The position numbers and the translations under genes are program-made. This document shows, in pieces, positions 21,828-33,418 of a stretch of 64,000 bases of DNA (positions are counted from its first letter, which is position 1; the number at the start of each line of letters is the position of its first letter). Under the pieces are notes generated by a model. It did not search any database and had not been told where the DNA came from. It worked only from the letters and a program-made list of their open reading frames with translations. Origin of the DNA: Ancylostoma caninum (lineage: Eukaryota; Nematoda; Chromadorea; Rhabditida; Ancylostomatidae); contig JBAJFG010000567.1 of assembly GCA_037903475.1 (NCBI GenBank), positions 1 to 64,000 of the forward strand, in the 5' to 3' direction.

Positions 21828-22345
21828 GATACATTTGGCGAGGTTTGTTTGGCAACCTCGCAGACGAGCTTGCCAACTACCTAGGCAAACGAAGCCCGTC
21901 AAATGTATTGCCAAACAAGAAGTCCCGTAAAATTTATCGCCATGCAAACCCCGGCAAATGTATCGCCACGCAAACCAGGTCAAATGTATCACCACACGAA
22001 CCTTGCCAATTGTATCGTCAAACAAAATGTTAACAGCCGCGAAAAAAATTCGATATTTCCAGGAATCGTGCCATGATACCAATCTTCGGAGTCCGCTGCC
22101 TTACCAGCTGAGCCATCCGGGACCACACCGTCAGTGGCTAAACCTCCGACTAGGAATGAAATGAATGCCTAATCAAAACACCCGTAAAATGTATCGCCAT
22201 ACAAACCTTGTCATTTGTATCGCCAAGCGAACCTCGTCAAATGTATTGCCAACAGATTCTCTTGCCTTTTGTATCGCCAAACACTCGTAAAGTGTATCAT
22301 CAACAGATTCTCTTGCCAAATGTATCGCCAATGAAGATTAGAGCG
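21828..22345. repeat. Short-unit tandem repeat (TGTATCGCCA motif)
   Basis: AATGTATCGCCA and close variants followed by AACC or CTCGTC recur about every 25-30 bp at 21828-22035 and again at 22185-22340. The two blocks flank a tRNA-like segment (22059-22124). The open frames here are repeat artefacts. Confidence 0.65.
22059..22124 (-). pseudogene. tRNA-like pseudogene
   Basis: Read on the minus strand: GGTCCCGG, then the A-box-like TGGCTCAGCTGG, a D-arm-like segment, and GGACTCCGAA (an Arg-CCG-like anticodon region), followed by a poor B box (GGCACGATTCC). The anticodon and acceptor stems do not close, so it is a tRNA relic or the head of a SINE rather than a working tRNA. Confidence 0.45.
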
Positions 22346-22429
22346 AAAACGACAGCACCACAGATCATTCAACCAACTAAAAACAGTTGGACCTTCCCGA
22401 AACTTTTTTGATTCCAAACCATACGATCA

Positions 22430-24090
22430 AAAACCTGCATTAGTGCGAATCGGACCAAGTAGGTGCGTATACACTATTAGGTGCGTATACACTATGTCGC
22501 CTAACTGAACATTAATCCAATTGTACTTGCAGTAGTCTATAGCAAAACCGTAAACCGTCACCAGATCCGAAGAAAAGGCAAGAAAGGAGGAGAAAAGACG
22601 AAAAAAAAATGCAAACCTGTGGAGGCGCACGTTGGTTCTCCAATATTTGTAAAGGTAGGAAGCACCACATCGTCTCCCGTGGTCATATTCAAGAAGAACT
22701 CTCACTGCCAGTCAGAAAAGGAGCTGTAAAGTTGGAATGAAGCCGTACCTACTTAGCAAATGCTACTACAAAAGTCTTGCAACCGGTTGGCCGGTCAATG
22801 ACGTAGTGAATTATTGGAAACGTGCCATCCGCCGAAGACAGGAAATCTTTTCGGGACCCACAAAAATCAAATGTTCGAAAATTGCAAAGTACTAGTCTTA
22901 TTCTTGCTTAAAAAGTCTTAGTATCACTGGAACTGATCGGGAACGGTCAGTTAATTGGCAAACTATGCCAGAAATCGATCAATTTCTTTCCATCAACTGT
23001 TCTGCGAAAATACCGCGCCCTAGGGCAACGGTCCTTTAATAAGATTTTTCGAGATCCCTTCCACTGGTGCCGTCTTGCGTGCAATTTATTCTGTTTCATC
23101 TGTCTAGTTTGAGGCTTTATCCGTAGGAAATAAGTAGTCATTTCATCTAAGTTTGCACACGCCCCCCTCTCTCAAGCAAAAAATGCGGGAGGTCCGTCAG
23201 TGTCAACCATTAGTGATCCATGCAGATTCTTTGTTGTAATCTTCCGAATCTTTGTTATTCCGCGTTCTTTCCGTCCTATACTGTCCAGACCGCACTGTGA
23301 CCATGTAACCTTTTATCACATTTTGCAGTTGTTCCTGCTGTTTGCCCTTCTTTTCTCTTTTTCGTTGTTTTGCGTCGAACAACATTCGTAATTGCGCTAC
23401 GTTACATTATCTTATTTTCTGATAGGAAATTTGCAGTCAACAGTTAATATGAATGCTGTCAATATTAAAGAACAAGCAAAGAAAGGGTACCTAGCCCCTG
23501 AAAAGTTCGATCTTTTTCCACTGAAACTTTGCATAGAGGTTATTTGATGTGCTTAACACAAAAATCGTATCCATTTTACATTGCATCCTCGTTTATCTAG
23601 GGTTCTGGCAGTTTCTCCAATGACACACACTGACCCCATCAGAATCAGCTCCGCGAACATGTCGTGGTACCGGAGTTCTACTGTCCATTCTGTCCAAAAA
23701 CTTCGCTCGAACCAAATCTTCTCGTTTTCCGTTCGCTTCACCTCTCAATTTCTTAGTGCCAAGAAGACGTCTTCACGGCACTATTTCACAAATGAAGCAA
23801 CATAAGCTTCAGGAAAGTTTCCTTTGCTATGCACACTCTTGTAGCATGAGCCGTGCCGATTTTTTCAATGTTCACCCTCCTTTGTGTATAATCTGTTTCA
23901 CTGAAGACGCCATAGAAAAGAACACAGGAATGTGCGCGGAAATTAGAGAGAGTGAAGGGAAGAATAGGCATTCTGCACGAATACTCAGCCATCGTCCCGT
24001 TTCAAACAGACTAGTTATATCCAGCACTAGACGACATACCCGGCTTCGCTCGGATGTTTTACTACCCCGGCTTTCTCACACTGATGAGGA
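22430..24090. other. Gene-free stretch
   Basis: No supported gene. It contains an 18-bp direct duplication TAGGTGCGTATACACTAT near 22460-22495 and a decayed copy of the dispersed repeat seen at 24095 (about 23505-23620). Near 24026-24060 ACTAGACGACATACCCGG followed by CTTCGCTCGG resembles a minus-strand Helitron 3' terminus. Confidence 0.5.
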
Positions 24091-24094
24091 CAAT

Positions 24095-24290
24095 TATGGG
24101 CACTATTCCACATTAGGGGCCCCAAAATTTTCAAAAAAAAATTTTTTTCGCTGAAACTTTGTATATGAGGGTTATTTCGGGTGCTGAGCACGAATATCGT
24201 ATCCATTCAGTACCGTAACCCCATTTTTGTGCGGTTACGGTAAGGTTACCCAGATACGGTACCTCACGGAATTCGCTCAAACTTTGCACA
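24095..24290 (+). repeat. Dispersed repeat R, copy 1
   Basis: It runs from CACTATTCCACATTAGGGGC through GGTGCTGAGCACGAATATCG and TACCGTAACCCC to CTCACGGAATTCGC. An inverted copy lies at 28825-29010, and partial copies at about 23505-23620, 34085-34170, 34290-34450 and 46385-46490. Confidence 0.7.
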
Positions 24291-25183
24291 GAGAGGTTCC
24301 TATTCCACTGATGGGGTTGGCTAACCACAGCGATGGTGGACGTTGGCACTGCGTCGTACATTTACTGGGTTTCAGGACTGTACTAGGAATTACTAACTAG
24401 TTTGCAAGTTTTTAAAGCAAAAGCTTGCAAAACACTGTTTGAGCTTGTTTGCAAGTTGTTTTGAGAAATCCCTGTCTGCAACTTGCTCCAGGAGTTCTGA
24501 GTGGTTACGCTATCCTCCACAAGTCCTACTTTGAGCAGTTTTGTAGAGCTGAAAGATTGTCAGTGAAGAACGGGCCAAGAGCATGTTCATACGGTCGACA
24601 ACCTGTCGGCAAGGAAGGGAAAGAGGAAGTTGTCAAGCTTTTGGGCGAACAAGTTGTCGGCAGGGAAGTGCAAAACCAAGTTGTCGACAAGCTTTTGGAA
24701 AAACGAGTTTCAGATGCGATCAGAAACTTGCTCGCCAAATGCTTGTTGACAAGTTGTTTCTGGGATTCTGACAGCCCATCCGAAACGATGGTGTAGATGA
24801 GGCCGGTAGGAAATTTAGAGACAGCATGGGTGCGGCGCGGCCGATTTGCCGGAATACTCCGAAATGGCCAGCTGTTTGGAATAAAACTAATGAAGAAACT
24901 CACTGAAAGGTAGTGGTAGGAAAAGTGGTAAATTGGTAGAAAAGAACGCAATCTTTTTTTTAACACTACCAAATACAATGATAATAGATGATCGAATCAT
25001 CGTGTTCGGCCAGTTCGGCTGTGGTGCCTTTAGATTTGCCAACGTTCTCATCCCCTCCTCCTCCCCCCCCCCCTCCCAAAGTTTCGGATGGGCAATACGT
25101 TCCACGTACGTCCACATATATTCCGTGAGCTCTCTAACATGACATGTAGCTAGAGGGCTTATCTTAACTACTTGAAGAGAGCC

Positions 25184-25408
25184 TCAATCACGATTGCTCC
25201 TTTCCGCCAAATGGAGTGCCGCTTCCCTTACGCGGCGAGGGTGGGTGCTGTAGATGTCCAGTGTTTGCACGCCCAAGCCACATAGATGGTGCAGCGCTCC
25301 AGGCCGTAGAGAGGTGTAGTCGTGATTGACGCTCCCTGCAGAACGTAGACGACTTGTCAAAAGCATTTTTGCGCCCTCCACGTAAGAATAAGTAATGGTC
25401 ACTGATTT
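25184..25408 (-). CDS. Possible terminal exon, unidentified
   Basis: A strong acceptor (T-rich run then GCAG) precedes a 74-codon frame that ends at TGA 25184-25186. The encoded piece has good codon texture (TSRLRSAGSVNHDYTSL, THPRRVREAALHLAERSNR). A second frame is also open, and no upstream exon was found, so support is weak. No family is recognised. Confidence 0.27.
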   Translation of the reverse strand, partial: KSVTITYSYVEGAKMLLTSRLRSAGSVNHDYTSLRPGALHHLCGLGVQTLDIYSTHPRRVREAALHLAERSNRD

Positions 25409-25547
25409 CTGCAAAAAAAGGAAAACTTCCACTCAATTAATGGTCGTTGAAAGCAATGAAATTTTGCGAAACAAATGCAAAGAAGTATTGGGTGGCTAAA
25501 TACAAAGAATATTTCCGCAACGTTTATATTCGGTTTCAATCGCGACG

Positions 25548-25690
25548 ATAGTTGAGTAACCGTTGAGCAACCGTATGGAAAACCTTTTCTCTCCTTCCTC
25601 TCTAGTTGCTGCATACATTCCTATGTTCTTTTTCTCTCTGTTTTCTCTCTGCCGTATTCCCAACTACCGTACCGGTGAAACGCACCAAAC
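25548..25690 (-). repeat. Dispersed repeat shared with the cct-6 upstream region
   Basis: The reverse complement matches 37110-37240, sharing GGTGCGTTTCACC, GGCAGAGAGAA, GAGAGGAA and GTTACTCAACTAT. The copies are diverged. No gene is present. Confidence 0.55.
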
Positions 25691-26426
25691 CGTCTCCCCA
25701 AATCACTTCTAGCAATCACATGATTGAACGACGTGCTAAGGGCAAGCGGAAATAGTGGTGGACCCTGTTATGTAAACTGGAAATAAGGATCATCATCAGT
25801 GACAGCAATCGGCAGGGCTTATATGTACTACAGCAACAGTCCTTTCAGTCATAGTTCTGCAAAACCACGCCGCTAATTCGAATAGGTGAGCAATATGTAA
25901 GGTTTAAAAAAAAAACAAAGCAAAATGATCAGGACCGATTATAAATGTACAGGTGACTCCAATTGTCAAAAAAAGGTCGTGTTGGATCACCCGTGAATGG
26001 TTTCTTTTGTGACAGCCGTGAGGCATCTAATAACGAGATTCCGTTACTTTGACACAAACTACACTTTTTGCAGTACGAATCTCTTTATCCTTATCACAGT
26101 ACAAAACTAGAGCCATAGCTGGCAGAAATCACATCGAAAGACAAATTTACAAAGCAAAACTACACTGAGCTGATTCCTATTTTAAGGTATCAGACACAGC
26201 CTCCATTTTGGATAGGGAGAACCTGTTAACCCGTTTCCACTTGGATCATTCCCGATCGCTCCTCTTAACCCATGGGAGCACTCTTCGTTCTTTACCGACG
26301 AATCTGCGGCGAAGATCTCTAACCTCTTGTCCGAGGGGGGGGGGGCAACCTAATCCGCTATCCGCGGCTTGGTATTACGTGCAGAACTTGGTGCTATTCC
26401 AGCGACCCTGCTACCACCATAGCCTA

Positions 26427-26428
<2 letters not shown>

Positions 26429-26475
<47 letters not shown>
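26429..26475. repeat. CT microsatellite
   Basis: About 23 uninterrupted CT dinucleotides. Confidence 0.95.
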
Positions 26476-26476
<1 letters not shown>

Positions 26477-26600
26477 ATCTAGAGAAGAGCATCATGACTC
26501 GAAAGCCGAGCCAAACTGAAGCCAATCTTACCCAGCAGTCTTGCACTGCAGGGGCGATTGCACTCCACTCTCAAATCCGAGAGGGATCTACTTGCTCACA

Positions 26601-28045
26601 TTGCGTCATAGGTGCGATAGTCCGAGCCAAGGCTCAGACCCCCCTCACTTTGGGAAGGGGGCTAATAACCCCCTTCACTAAAGCACCTGCAGAAGACAAG
26701 GAAGTGAAGAAATTAAAAGTTTAATAAAGTGAAACTGAACAAATTCAATGACAAAGGATCGATTCTATAGCTGTTCATGTAAATAAAGGGGTCAGGAATC
26801 GAAATCGCGCAGTTAGTGTTGAATGGAGCGTGCAATGTGACCGTTGCCGCAGACAGGAAAAATGACGGGCGAATTTCTATGTGAAGGATAAAGAATTAGA
26901 TATTAGTGAAGGGTATGTAATTGAAGGTTAAACCTAGTAGAGTTTACATGTTAGAAGTAGGAGGCCATAGATAGCATGTGTGCGGAGAAATTTTCAAATA
27001 CATAAGGGTATGAAAAACATAGCATGCATGTTTCGAAGAATATTATGGAAAAGTTAGTGAACTAATCGGAAAGAGGATAGTCCTCCACAATTTGCAAAGA
27101 TTTTCTCTTCATTTTCGTATATGATTTGTGACAGTTAGTGTAAGATGAGCAGGCAAAAAAGTGGTACCAACAGGACGGTCGAAAACTCCACAAACTAGGT
27201 GTTTTTCAAAGGTTTTCTTCTTGTGTTTTCGAGAAAGTGGTAAGTATTGTAGTATACATACTAGAAAGGATGCGCTTTCTGCCCATATACAAATATATGG
27301 GGGAAACCCTTTTCTGTTTGAAAAAAAGGGTGGGTGAGCCGAGACAACGGGGCATTCTCGTGCCCGTTGTTAGACAAATAACGAGATAGTGCGATGAAGG
27401 AAGAGAGGCGCGCGCATAGGGTGAGAATTGCTTCAGAAACATTCTCACCCCCCTTCACAGAAAAAGACACGCAACTACATGAAACGAGATGTGGTTTATC
27501 AGTTAGGGGATTGGAGGAGGAGAACATAGATACCCTTCACTCCTAGGTTTCAACTCCGAATAAAGCTGTAATAAGCAAAGATAGCTCTAAAGCAGGTGTA
27601 ATTTCATTGTCAAATCTTTGCATGTAGGAAAGAAGAAATGTTGTGCAGCTGTGTATGTATGAATGGACCATATCATGGAGGTGTGGTGAGGACTATCTTC
27701 ATTCATGTAGTTAATGGCTGTTTCCTCATTTGAAAGCAGTATCCTAGAGCATCCGCAGCACGATAGTGATGACTCATCGCTATCGTACGGTTTCATGAAA
27801 CTGTTGAACGGTGTGTTTGCAGAAATATATTGCAAGATTTGTTCAGTTTCCATGGCATTTGAAGACATGTTGGGTATTACATCAATGGATAGGGCATTGA
27901 CACTTACTTACCAATACCATAACTCTTACTAAAAGAAGGCAGAAAGCCCACCCCCCCCCCCTCCCCGGTCGACACCCTTCACTTTTTGCCCGGTGACCCC
28001 CTTCACTTTAGCAGGGGCGTTCTCACCCCTATCGCACCTATGCAT
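26601..28045. repeat. 1.45-kb stretch between inverted GCGATAGGTG-type ends
   Basis: TTGCGTCATAGGTGCGATAG (26601-26620) is answered by CTATCGCACCTATGCATTGC (28029-28048). Both flanks also carry CCCCCTTCACTT motifs. The interior has a minus-strand open frame of 93 codons (27868-27587) that is not recognisable. It may be a non-autonomous transposon; no target duplication was identified. Confidence 0.35.
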
Positions 28046-28693
28046 TGCGTGAGCACGAGAAGAACTCCAAACTAATTTGATCCATTGGATCAGCGCCTTT
28101 TATGCAGTGAGAGTGGGGGGCGTGTCCGCCTTAGTGGGCGTGGCTGCACTCCCAGTCAAGTCGGTGTATCCACAGGCGTATCCGCGGGATATTTCTGACG
28201 CACACACGCTAAGCAGGTGCATATCTGCAGGCTACAATAAGCCACTCATTGCAACTTACGAGCAATAAGCAATCAATAGAGAATATATCGATTATATACG
28301 GATACCCATATACTACAGTTGCGAGAAAGATTGTAAGGCAAGAACTCGTGCGGCCTTATCTATGCGGAAAGGACGAAAACATTGCAAATTACCCCACAAG
28401 CATAATAGATATGTACTCAAATAGATGCATAACCCTTCATCATGAGAAAAAAAAAACAGCCACAAAACTGGCGTCGTCAAAGGAAACCTTCCAGCATGAA
28501 AAATTAGACACAAAACTGGAATTGTCAAGAAAAGCTTACCTTTCGGGAGAAGGAGACCATGGACCAGAAGGGCCAGGGTTATGAAGGGTCCGGTTGACGC
28601 ATAAAAAACAGCTAATCCGCAGCCTGGTGCCCAAACTTAAAGGGCTGCGCCCTGCGCTCTCCCATGCGTCCCGTCACGAAAAGGTGCGGATTT

Positions 28694-28776
28694 TTGAATG
28701 GGTGAGCTTCGATTCGTTATATTAATGATATATTAATGATTTGAATGGGTGAGCTTCGATTCGTTATATTAATGAT
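28694..28776. repeat. 47-bp tandem duplication
   Basis: The block TTGAATGGGTGAGCTTCGAT with its ATTAATGAT tail begins at 28694 and again at 28741. Confidence 0.85.
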
Positions 28777-28824
28777 TTTAGGCAAACAGTGACTCAGACA
28801 CACAAATTAACGCAGTGCAAAATT

Positions 28825-29010
28825 TGAGCGAATTCCGTGAGGTACCGTATCTGGGGTAACCTTACCCTAATCCTACAAAAATGGGGTCACGGTACAAAAT
28901 GGATACGATATTAGTGCTCAGCACCCCAAATAACCCTAATATGCAAAGTTTCGGCGAAATTTTTTTTTTTGAAAATTTTGGGGCCCCTAATGTGGAATAG
29001 TGCCCAATTT
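28825..29010 (-). repeat. Dispersed repeat R, inverted copy
   Basis: Read in reverse, it matches 24095-24290 through the GGGGCCCC, GCTGAGCAC and GTACCGTGACCCC motifs, with small indels. Confidence 0.7.
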
Positions 29011-29279
29011 ATGATTGCTGGTAAAATCACTGCAAATGCCCATAATTTTAGTGGCAAGCACATTAGCGACGTTCAAGTAACCCTTCCCCTCGAGTAACCC
29101 CGTAAGCGAAACGTCAGTAGTGTTATTTCGATGACAAACTCGTAGAAAACAGTTGCCATATTCGTACTTAGGTGTTCAGCGTGTTCGATTGATCCAGTAA
29201 GCACATTTTGCCCCTTTTTGGAAGCAGGAAAAGAATAGAAGACATTAGTGAATCGATATATTAGTGCAAGCCAATTGTC

Positions 29280-29366
29280 GTATTTGTGTTTAGCGTATTG
29301 AAAAATCCCAGTAAACGCGTCTCCACCGTGTCTACTGGGATTTTCCAATACGCTGAATACAAATAC
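29280..29366. repeat. 34-bp inverted repeat (hairpin)
   Basis: GTATTTGTGTTTAGCGTATT... (29280-29313) pairs with 29333-29366 with a few mismatches around a loop of about 19 nt. It ends a degenerate run of the 117-bp minisatellite motif (ATTCGTGTTCAGCGTATTGA) that begins near 29130. Confidence 0.7.
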
Positions 29367-29369
29367 TTC

Positions 29370-31000
29370 ACCGATCAGGGTCGAGCGTGGTGTTGGTAAA
29401 AGTTCGACCCCGAGGCGACCCCCCTTGTAGACGGGAAAAATGCGTTCCGCTCCAGAACATTTATTTTTTTTACAGTTTTAGTTATTGTAATCTAACAACT
29501 TTCAAAACATCCAGAGAATATTTTTTGGATTCAATTAATTTCTAAAGTTAATTTCTCATTTTTTTAAAATTCAATTAACTTTTTAAAAAAATCCACTTTT
29601 CAATTTTTAATTTTTATTTTTGAATTTCTAGTTTTATCAACGAAACAACCACTAACCACTCAGTTGTCGCACATGTCTATGTCGCACATAAACACATTCA
29701 TTATAAGCAACTGGAATGATGCAGAAGTCGTATTCATGCTCAAGCAGGTCTAGGGCTCGATCCCCTCCGGAGACCAATTTTTGCAAAATGGAAAAATGCA
29801 TGTGGAGCAGTCGGACGTGAAGTATCTATGTGTATGAACAAAAGCAAATTCTCATGACCCTTTACGAGCTGTGGAAGTAGCGCGCGAATAGTGTCGTTTC
29901 ACTCAGAATTTGAACCGTACACGTGAAGATGTATGGTTGTTTGTCACGAATTGAAAAAGGGTTGACAGGTGACCTAGGAAAATCGCTCAAGTCGTTCTGC
30001 TATGAGGAAGATTTGCGCTTTCTTCTGCACATTTTTTTAGCTCAAGAGATTTGGACTAATAGGGTTAAATTTGGGTAGAAATTCGTTGGTAAAAAGATGG
30101 GAAAATTGGCATTTTTACCAACGGTTTACCATCGGTTTACCAACGGAATAAAACTCGTCCTAGGTAAGATTGAGAGCTGAAATTTTACAGGATTATAGAG
30201 CTTGACCTCCTCTTCCGGAATCATGTTTAAGGCTTTATCAGCTTCTGAATATGCGCTGAAAAAAAGCCATGGGAAAAATCTGATTTTTGGCAAATTTAAG
30301 ATTGTAGTGCTAATCTGAAGCGAATAACTTCACAATTGTTTAGTATGAGGGAACAGCTTCAAGGCTTTACAATAGAGTAAGATTTGCTCTTTCCTATGCA
30401 TAGGGTCATTTCTTACACGACCTTCTGGTTCTGTTAGGTATCGAGTGTCAACATTCCTGAAATTTAACAAATTTTGCGGTCATGTCTTATGTGGTCTTAT
30501 CGCCATAAAAACATGTCCAATGAACGAAAAGCCGTGGAATTTTGCTTCCTCAAGAGGTTTGATTCTGGGAAACCGCCCCCATAGCTTCAGAGCATCATGT
30601 GGTGTCCAGACGTTCTAGGACACCCTCCACGGAATTGCCTTTCGAGCTACATATTTATTGGACCGTAAGAGCCGATTTACAGCCAAATAGAACGTCCAAG
30701 CTTAAGAAGAAAGTGGTTACCGACGATTTTGCACTTGTTATTCATGGTACCAAGAGAAGAAGAGCATATTGAAGTGTTTGAAAAACTACCATCTTCGCGA
30801 GGAATCGAACTTGGAGCTCGCTGGTTAGAAATGAACTTGCATATCTTGCTGTTATCATACTACCCTCTTCAGGCGACCCCCCTGTTCCTCCGAGGCGATC
30901 CCCCTCGGTAAATTACCATCGTACGCTTGACCCTGTCACCGATCCAAAATACTCCACCGTCTCCATCGACCCATGGCCGGAAACACATTAAAACTCTAAA
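29370..31000. other. Gene-free, AT-rich stretch
   Basis: No supported gene. 29460-29640 is strongly A/T-rich. A B-box-like GGCTCGATCCCC lies at about 29754. GGTTTACCA-type short repeats occur at 30120-30145. Confidence 0.5.
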
Positions 31001-31002
31001 TC

Positions 31003-31340
31003 GATGTTTTAAGCAAAACGGTGATCATATTCGTGTTCAGCGTACTGGATAATCACAGTAAACATGTCCTTGCCTGTCCTCAAACGAGAATGGAAAAAAT
31101 CGATAAAATCGATATTCTCGTGCAAAGCCGTTATTACATTCGTTTTCAGCGCATTGAGGGACCCCAGTGGGCAAATCCTCATCAATCCCTGGAGAAAAAT
31201 GGAGAAAAATTGATAGAATCGATAAATCGATGTTTTTTTCAGAATGGTTGTCGTATTCGTGTTCAGCGTGCTGAGATACCCCAGTGTACGTATCTCCACC
31301 GACACCTGAGCAAGAATAGCGAAAAATCAATAAAATCGAT
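31003..31340 (+). repeat. Minisatellite related to the Helitron 117-bp repeat, 3 copies
   Basis: About 115-bp units with ATCGATAAATCGATG, AAAACGGT and CATATTCGTGTTCAGCGTA. Same family as 42056-42560 and 53280-53440. Confidence 0.7.
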
Positions 31341-31451
31341 ATAGTCGATGAATCACTTTCTGGAGGAAAGCAGCCTAAAACCTCCGCCGGCCTTTGTTGG
31401 GTATGTGTGCAAAGTTTGCAAAGTTTGGTCCCGATCGGTTTATCCTCCGCA

Positions 31452-31456
<5 letters not shown>

Positions 31457-31492
<36 letters not shown>
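31457..31492. repeat. TA microsatellite
   Basis: An uninterrupted run of TA directly before the mariner at 31493, whose TA target lies in it. Confidence 0.95.
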
Positions 31493-31496
<4 letters not shown>

Positions 31497-32766
31497 GTGC
31501 GTGCAAAAGTTCCGGGGCAGTTGGTGGTATTTCACCGTTCAACCTCGTTTTGCCCCTTGCGTTTACGATATCCTGCAACGGTTTTCATGTGTGCTGGTAG
31601 CCTGAAACATCTGCTATCTACACCACTTTTGGCTCGGGTCTACGTCACAGCGTTGCTCTGTTTTGGGTGTAAAACCAATGCTAAGAGCTGTGCAATAATT
31701 TGGGGAATTTCGCTTTATGAAATCAAATCTAGACGATCAACGAGAGAAGGGACACATAGCACCAATTATGCGTTTGTGGAGAATATGTTCTCTAAAACGA
31801 AAGGTGCTCGAAGGCTCCTAGGAATTCTGAGTGGAGATGAGAGCCTGGAAAATGCTTCACAACTTGGTCACAGATTTGGTCATCGCAAGGGCTCCAGGAA
31901 AGAGCAGGTTGAACCAGACCTTGTGGAACGTGCGCAAGACATTACGGGGAATTCAGTCAACAATGTCTCGTCACTTGAAGAAAATCGTTAAGGAGGGGAA
32001 GGTAGTAGATGGATTTTGCGTGAGTTGAGCGAAGAGCACCAACGTCCAAAGTGGCAAGTCTGCAGATATTCGAGCTTCAGATTTCCTAACAATTCGTTTC
32101 ATGAAAGAATTGCTATTGTTGATAGAGAATGGGTCAGGTATGACAATAGGAGGAAGTCATCCCAAACTCCGGGCTCCTGAAACTCACCTAAAAAATGGCC
32201 AAAACATCACTACCTTCTTTAAGAAAAATTTGACCTTTCATGGTCAGCAACGTGACTCATCTGCAATGAATTTATTTTCTAATAAATGCACAATAATCGC
32301 TTTATAGTAGTTTCTTTTCCCTAAAGTAATCACGGGAAAACTCTCAAGCGTGGGGCCGACACAGGCGGAAATACGTGGTCTGTTCCGGCTGTGGCATAGC
32401 GCACACCAGCATGTTGCAGTGTCAACCCTTTAAATAATTGGCCATTCGTGCTCCGAAATTTTAGCCTAACCTATATTACTCCTTATGCCTGCCTCTTACA
32501 TACCACCCCTATTTCAACCTTCTATGACTTTACTTGCGCTGTAAAACTTTTAATGAACAGACCCTACTGGAAAACGACATGTGCCACTATTACAGTTGCA
32601 GACCTGTCAAATTTTTAGCTTCCAGAAAAATCTTTTCTGTGCCATATCGGCAACATTGCGGAGATGCCAATGCTTTTTGTTTTGAACAAAGTTGCTGACT
32701 TTGAGTCAAGTTATGGCGTTTTGAAAAATTAGCTGGAACTGCCCCGGAACTTTTGCACGCACCTAA
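31493..32766 (+). mobile_element. mariner element, decayed, 1274 bp
   Basis: Ends TTAGGTGCGTGCAAAAGTTC and its complement are flanked by TA. The interior matches the element at 63282, including a mariner-like stretch (MSRHLKKIV, then LRELSEEHQRP in another frame, about 31965-32050). Several frameshifts and stops break the transposase, so it is inactive. Confidence 0.85.
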
Positions 32767-32783
32767 TATATATATATACATAT

Positions 32784-33050
32784 CAGTGGCGGACGCAGAA
32801 AGTGGGCGGGAGGGGGGGGGGGCGTGGGAAGAAAAGTGGGGTCTCCGCCGTTTTGGGGACCCAGACGGAAAATAAAATTAATAATAATATTAATTATAAT
32901 AATAAACAATAAATAAAAAATATATTAAAAATAATAATAAAAATAAACAATTAAAAATAAACTAACACAAGATTTTTATTTGTATTGTAAAGTAATTTCG
33001 AAAATTTGGCGACCCATTCTCGGGGGGGGCCCCCCTTGCGTCCGCCACTG
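32784..33050. mobile_element. hAT-like MITE, 267 bp
   Basis: Terminal inverted repeats CAGTGGCGGACGCA/TGCGTCCGCCACTG are of the CAGTGGCG type common in hAT elements. The interior is A/T-rich with G runs. Decayed relatives lie at about 12375-12470 (GACCCAGA.GAAAAA) and 17500-17635 (AAATAAACTAACACAA). The 8-bp target duplication cannot be read because the flanks are TA repeats. Confidence 0.7.
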
Positions 33051-33060
33051 ATATATTTAT

Positions 33061-33091
33061 ATACGCACATACGCACATACACACATACATA

Positions 33092-33137
<46 letters not shown>
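33061..33137. repeat. AC microsatellite
   Basis: Begins as imperfect ACATACGC and ACACAT units and becomes a pure AC run. Confidence 0.95.
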
Positions 33138-33138
<1 letters not shown>

Positions 33139-33152
33139 CTACTTTATATATA

Positions 33153-33394
33153 CAGTAGACGTTTGACTCGATGGGATTTTTTTCGAATAGTCGACATTTC
33201 GAATAACTCGATTTTTGAGGTTTTTCGAATAGTCAACATTTCGAATAATTCGATTTTTGGACTTTTTCGAATAGTCGACATTTCGAATAACTCGATTTTT
33301 GGCCTTTTTCGAATAGTCGATATTTCGAGTCACTCGAAAGTCGATTTATTCGAAACTCGACTCGATTTGACTCGGTCGAGTCAAATGTCTAATA
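33153..33394. mobile_element. pogo/Tigger-like MITE with internal tandem repeat
   Basis: Ends AGACGTTTGACTCGA (start) and TCGAGTCAAATGTCT (end) are inverted copies with TA nearby. The interior has about four 46-bp units of TTTTTCGAATAGTCGACA plus TTTCGAATAACTCGA. CAGTAGAC starts and TTCGAATA repeats recall pogo/Tigger-derived MITEs. It is non-coding. Confidence 0.65.
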
Positions 33395-33418
33395 TACAGA
33401 TTTAGATCTTCGCTTTAA

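Noticed and set aside
24449..24978. Frames of 115 (+) and 150 (-) codons
   Set aside because: The segment is built of decayed AAGTTGTC-type repeats and both strands are open.
26341..26480. CT run as a splice-site pyrimidine tract or coding Leu/Ser tail
   Set aside because: It is a plain microsatellite; the frame through it is an artefact.
27587..27868. 93-codon minus-strand frame
   Set aside because: Protein-like in part, but no convincing acceptor or donor, and it lies within a possible transposon; not strong enough for a gene call.
28249..28584. 111-codon plus-strand frame
   Set aside because: Contains an internal imperfect duplication (ACAAAACTGG), no domain and no splice context.
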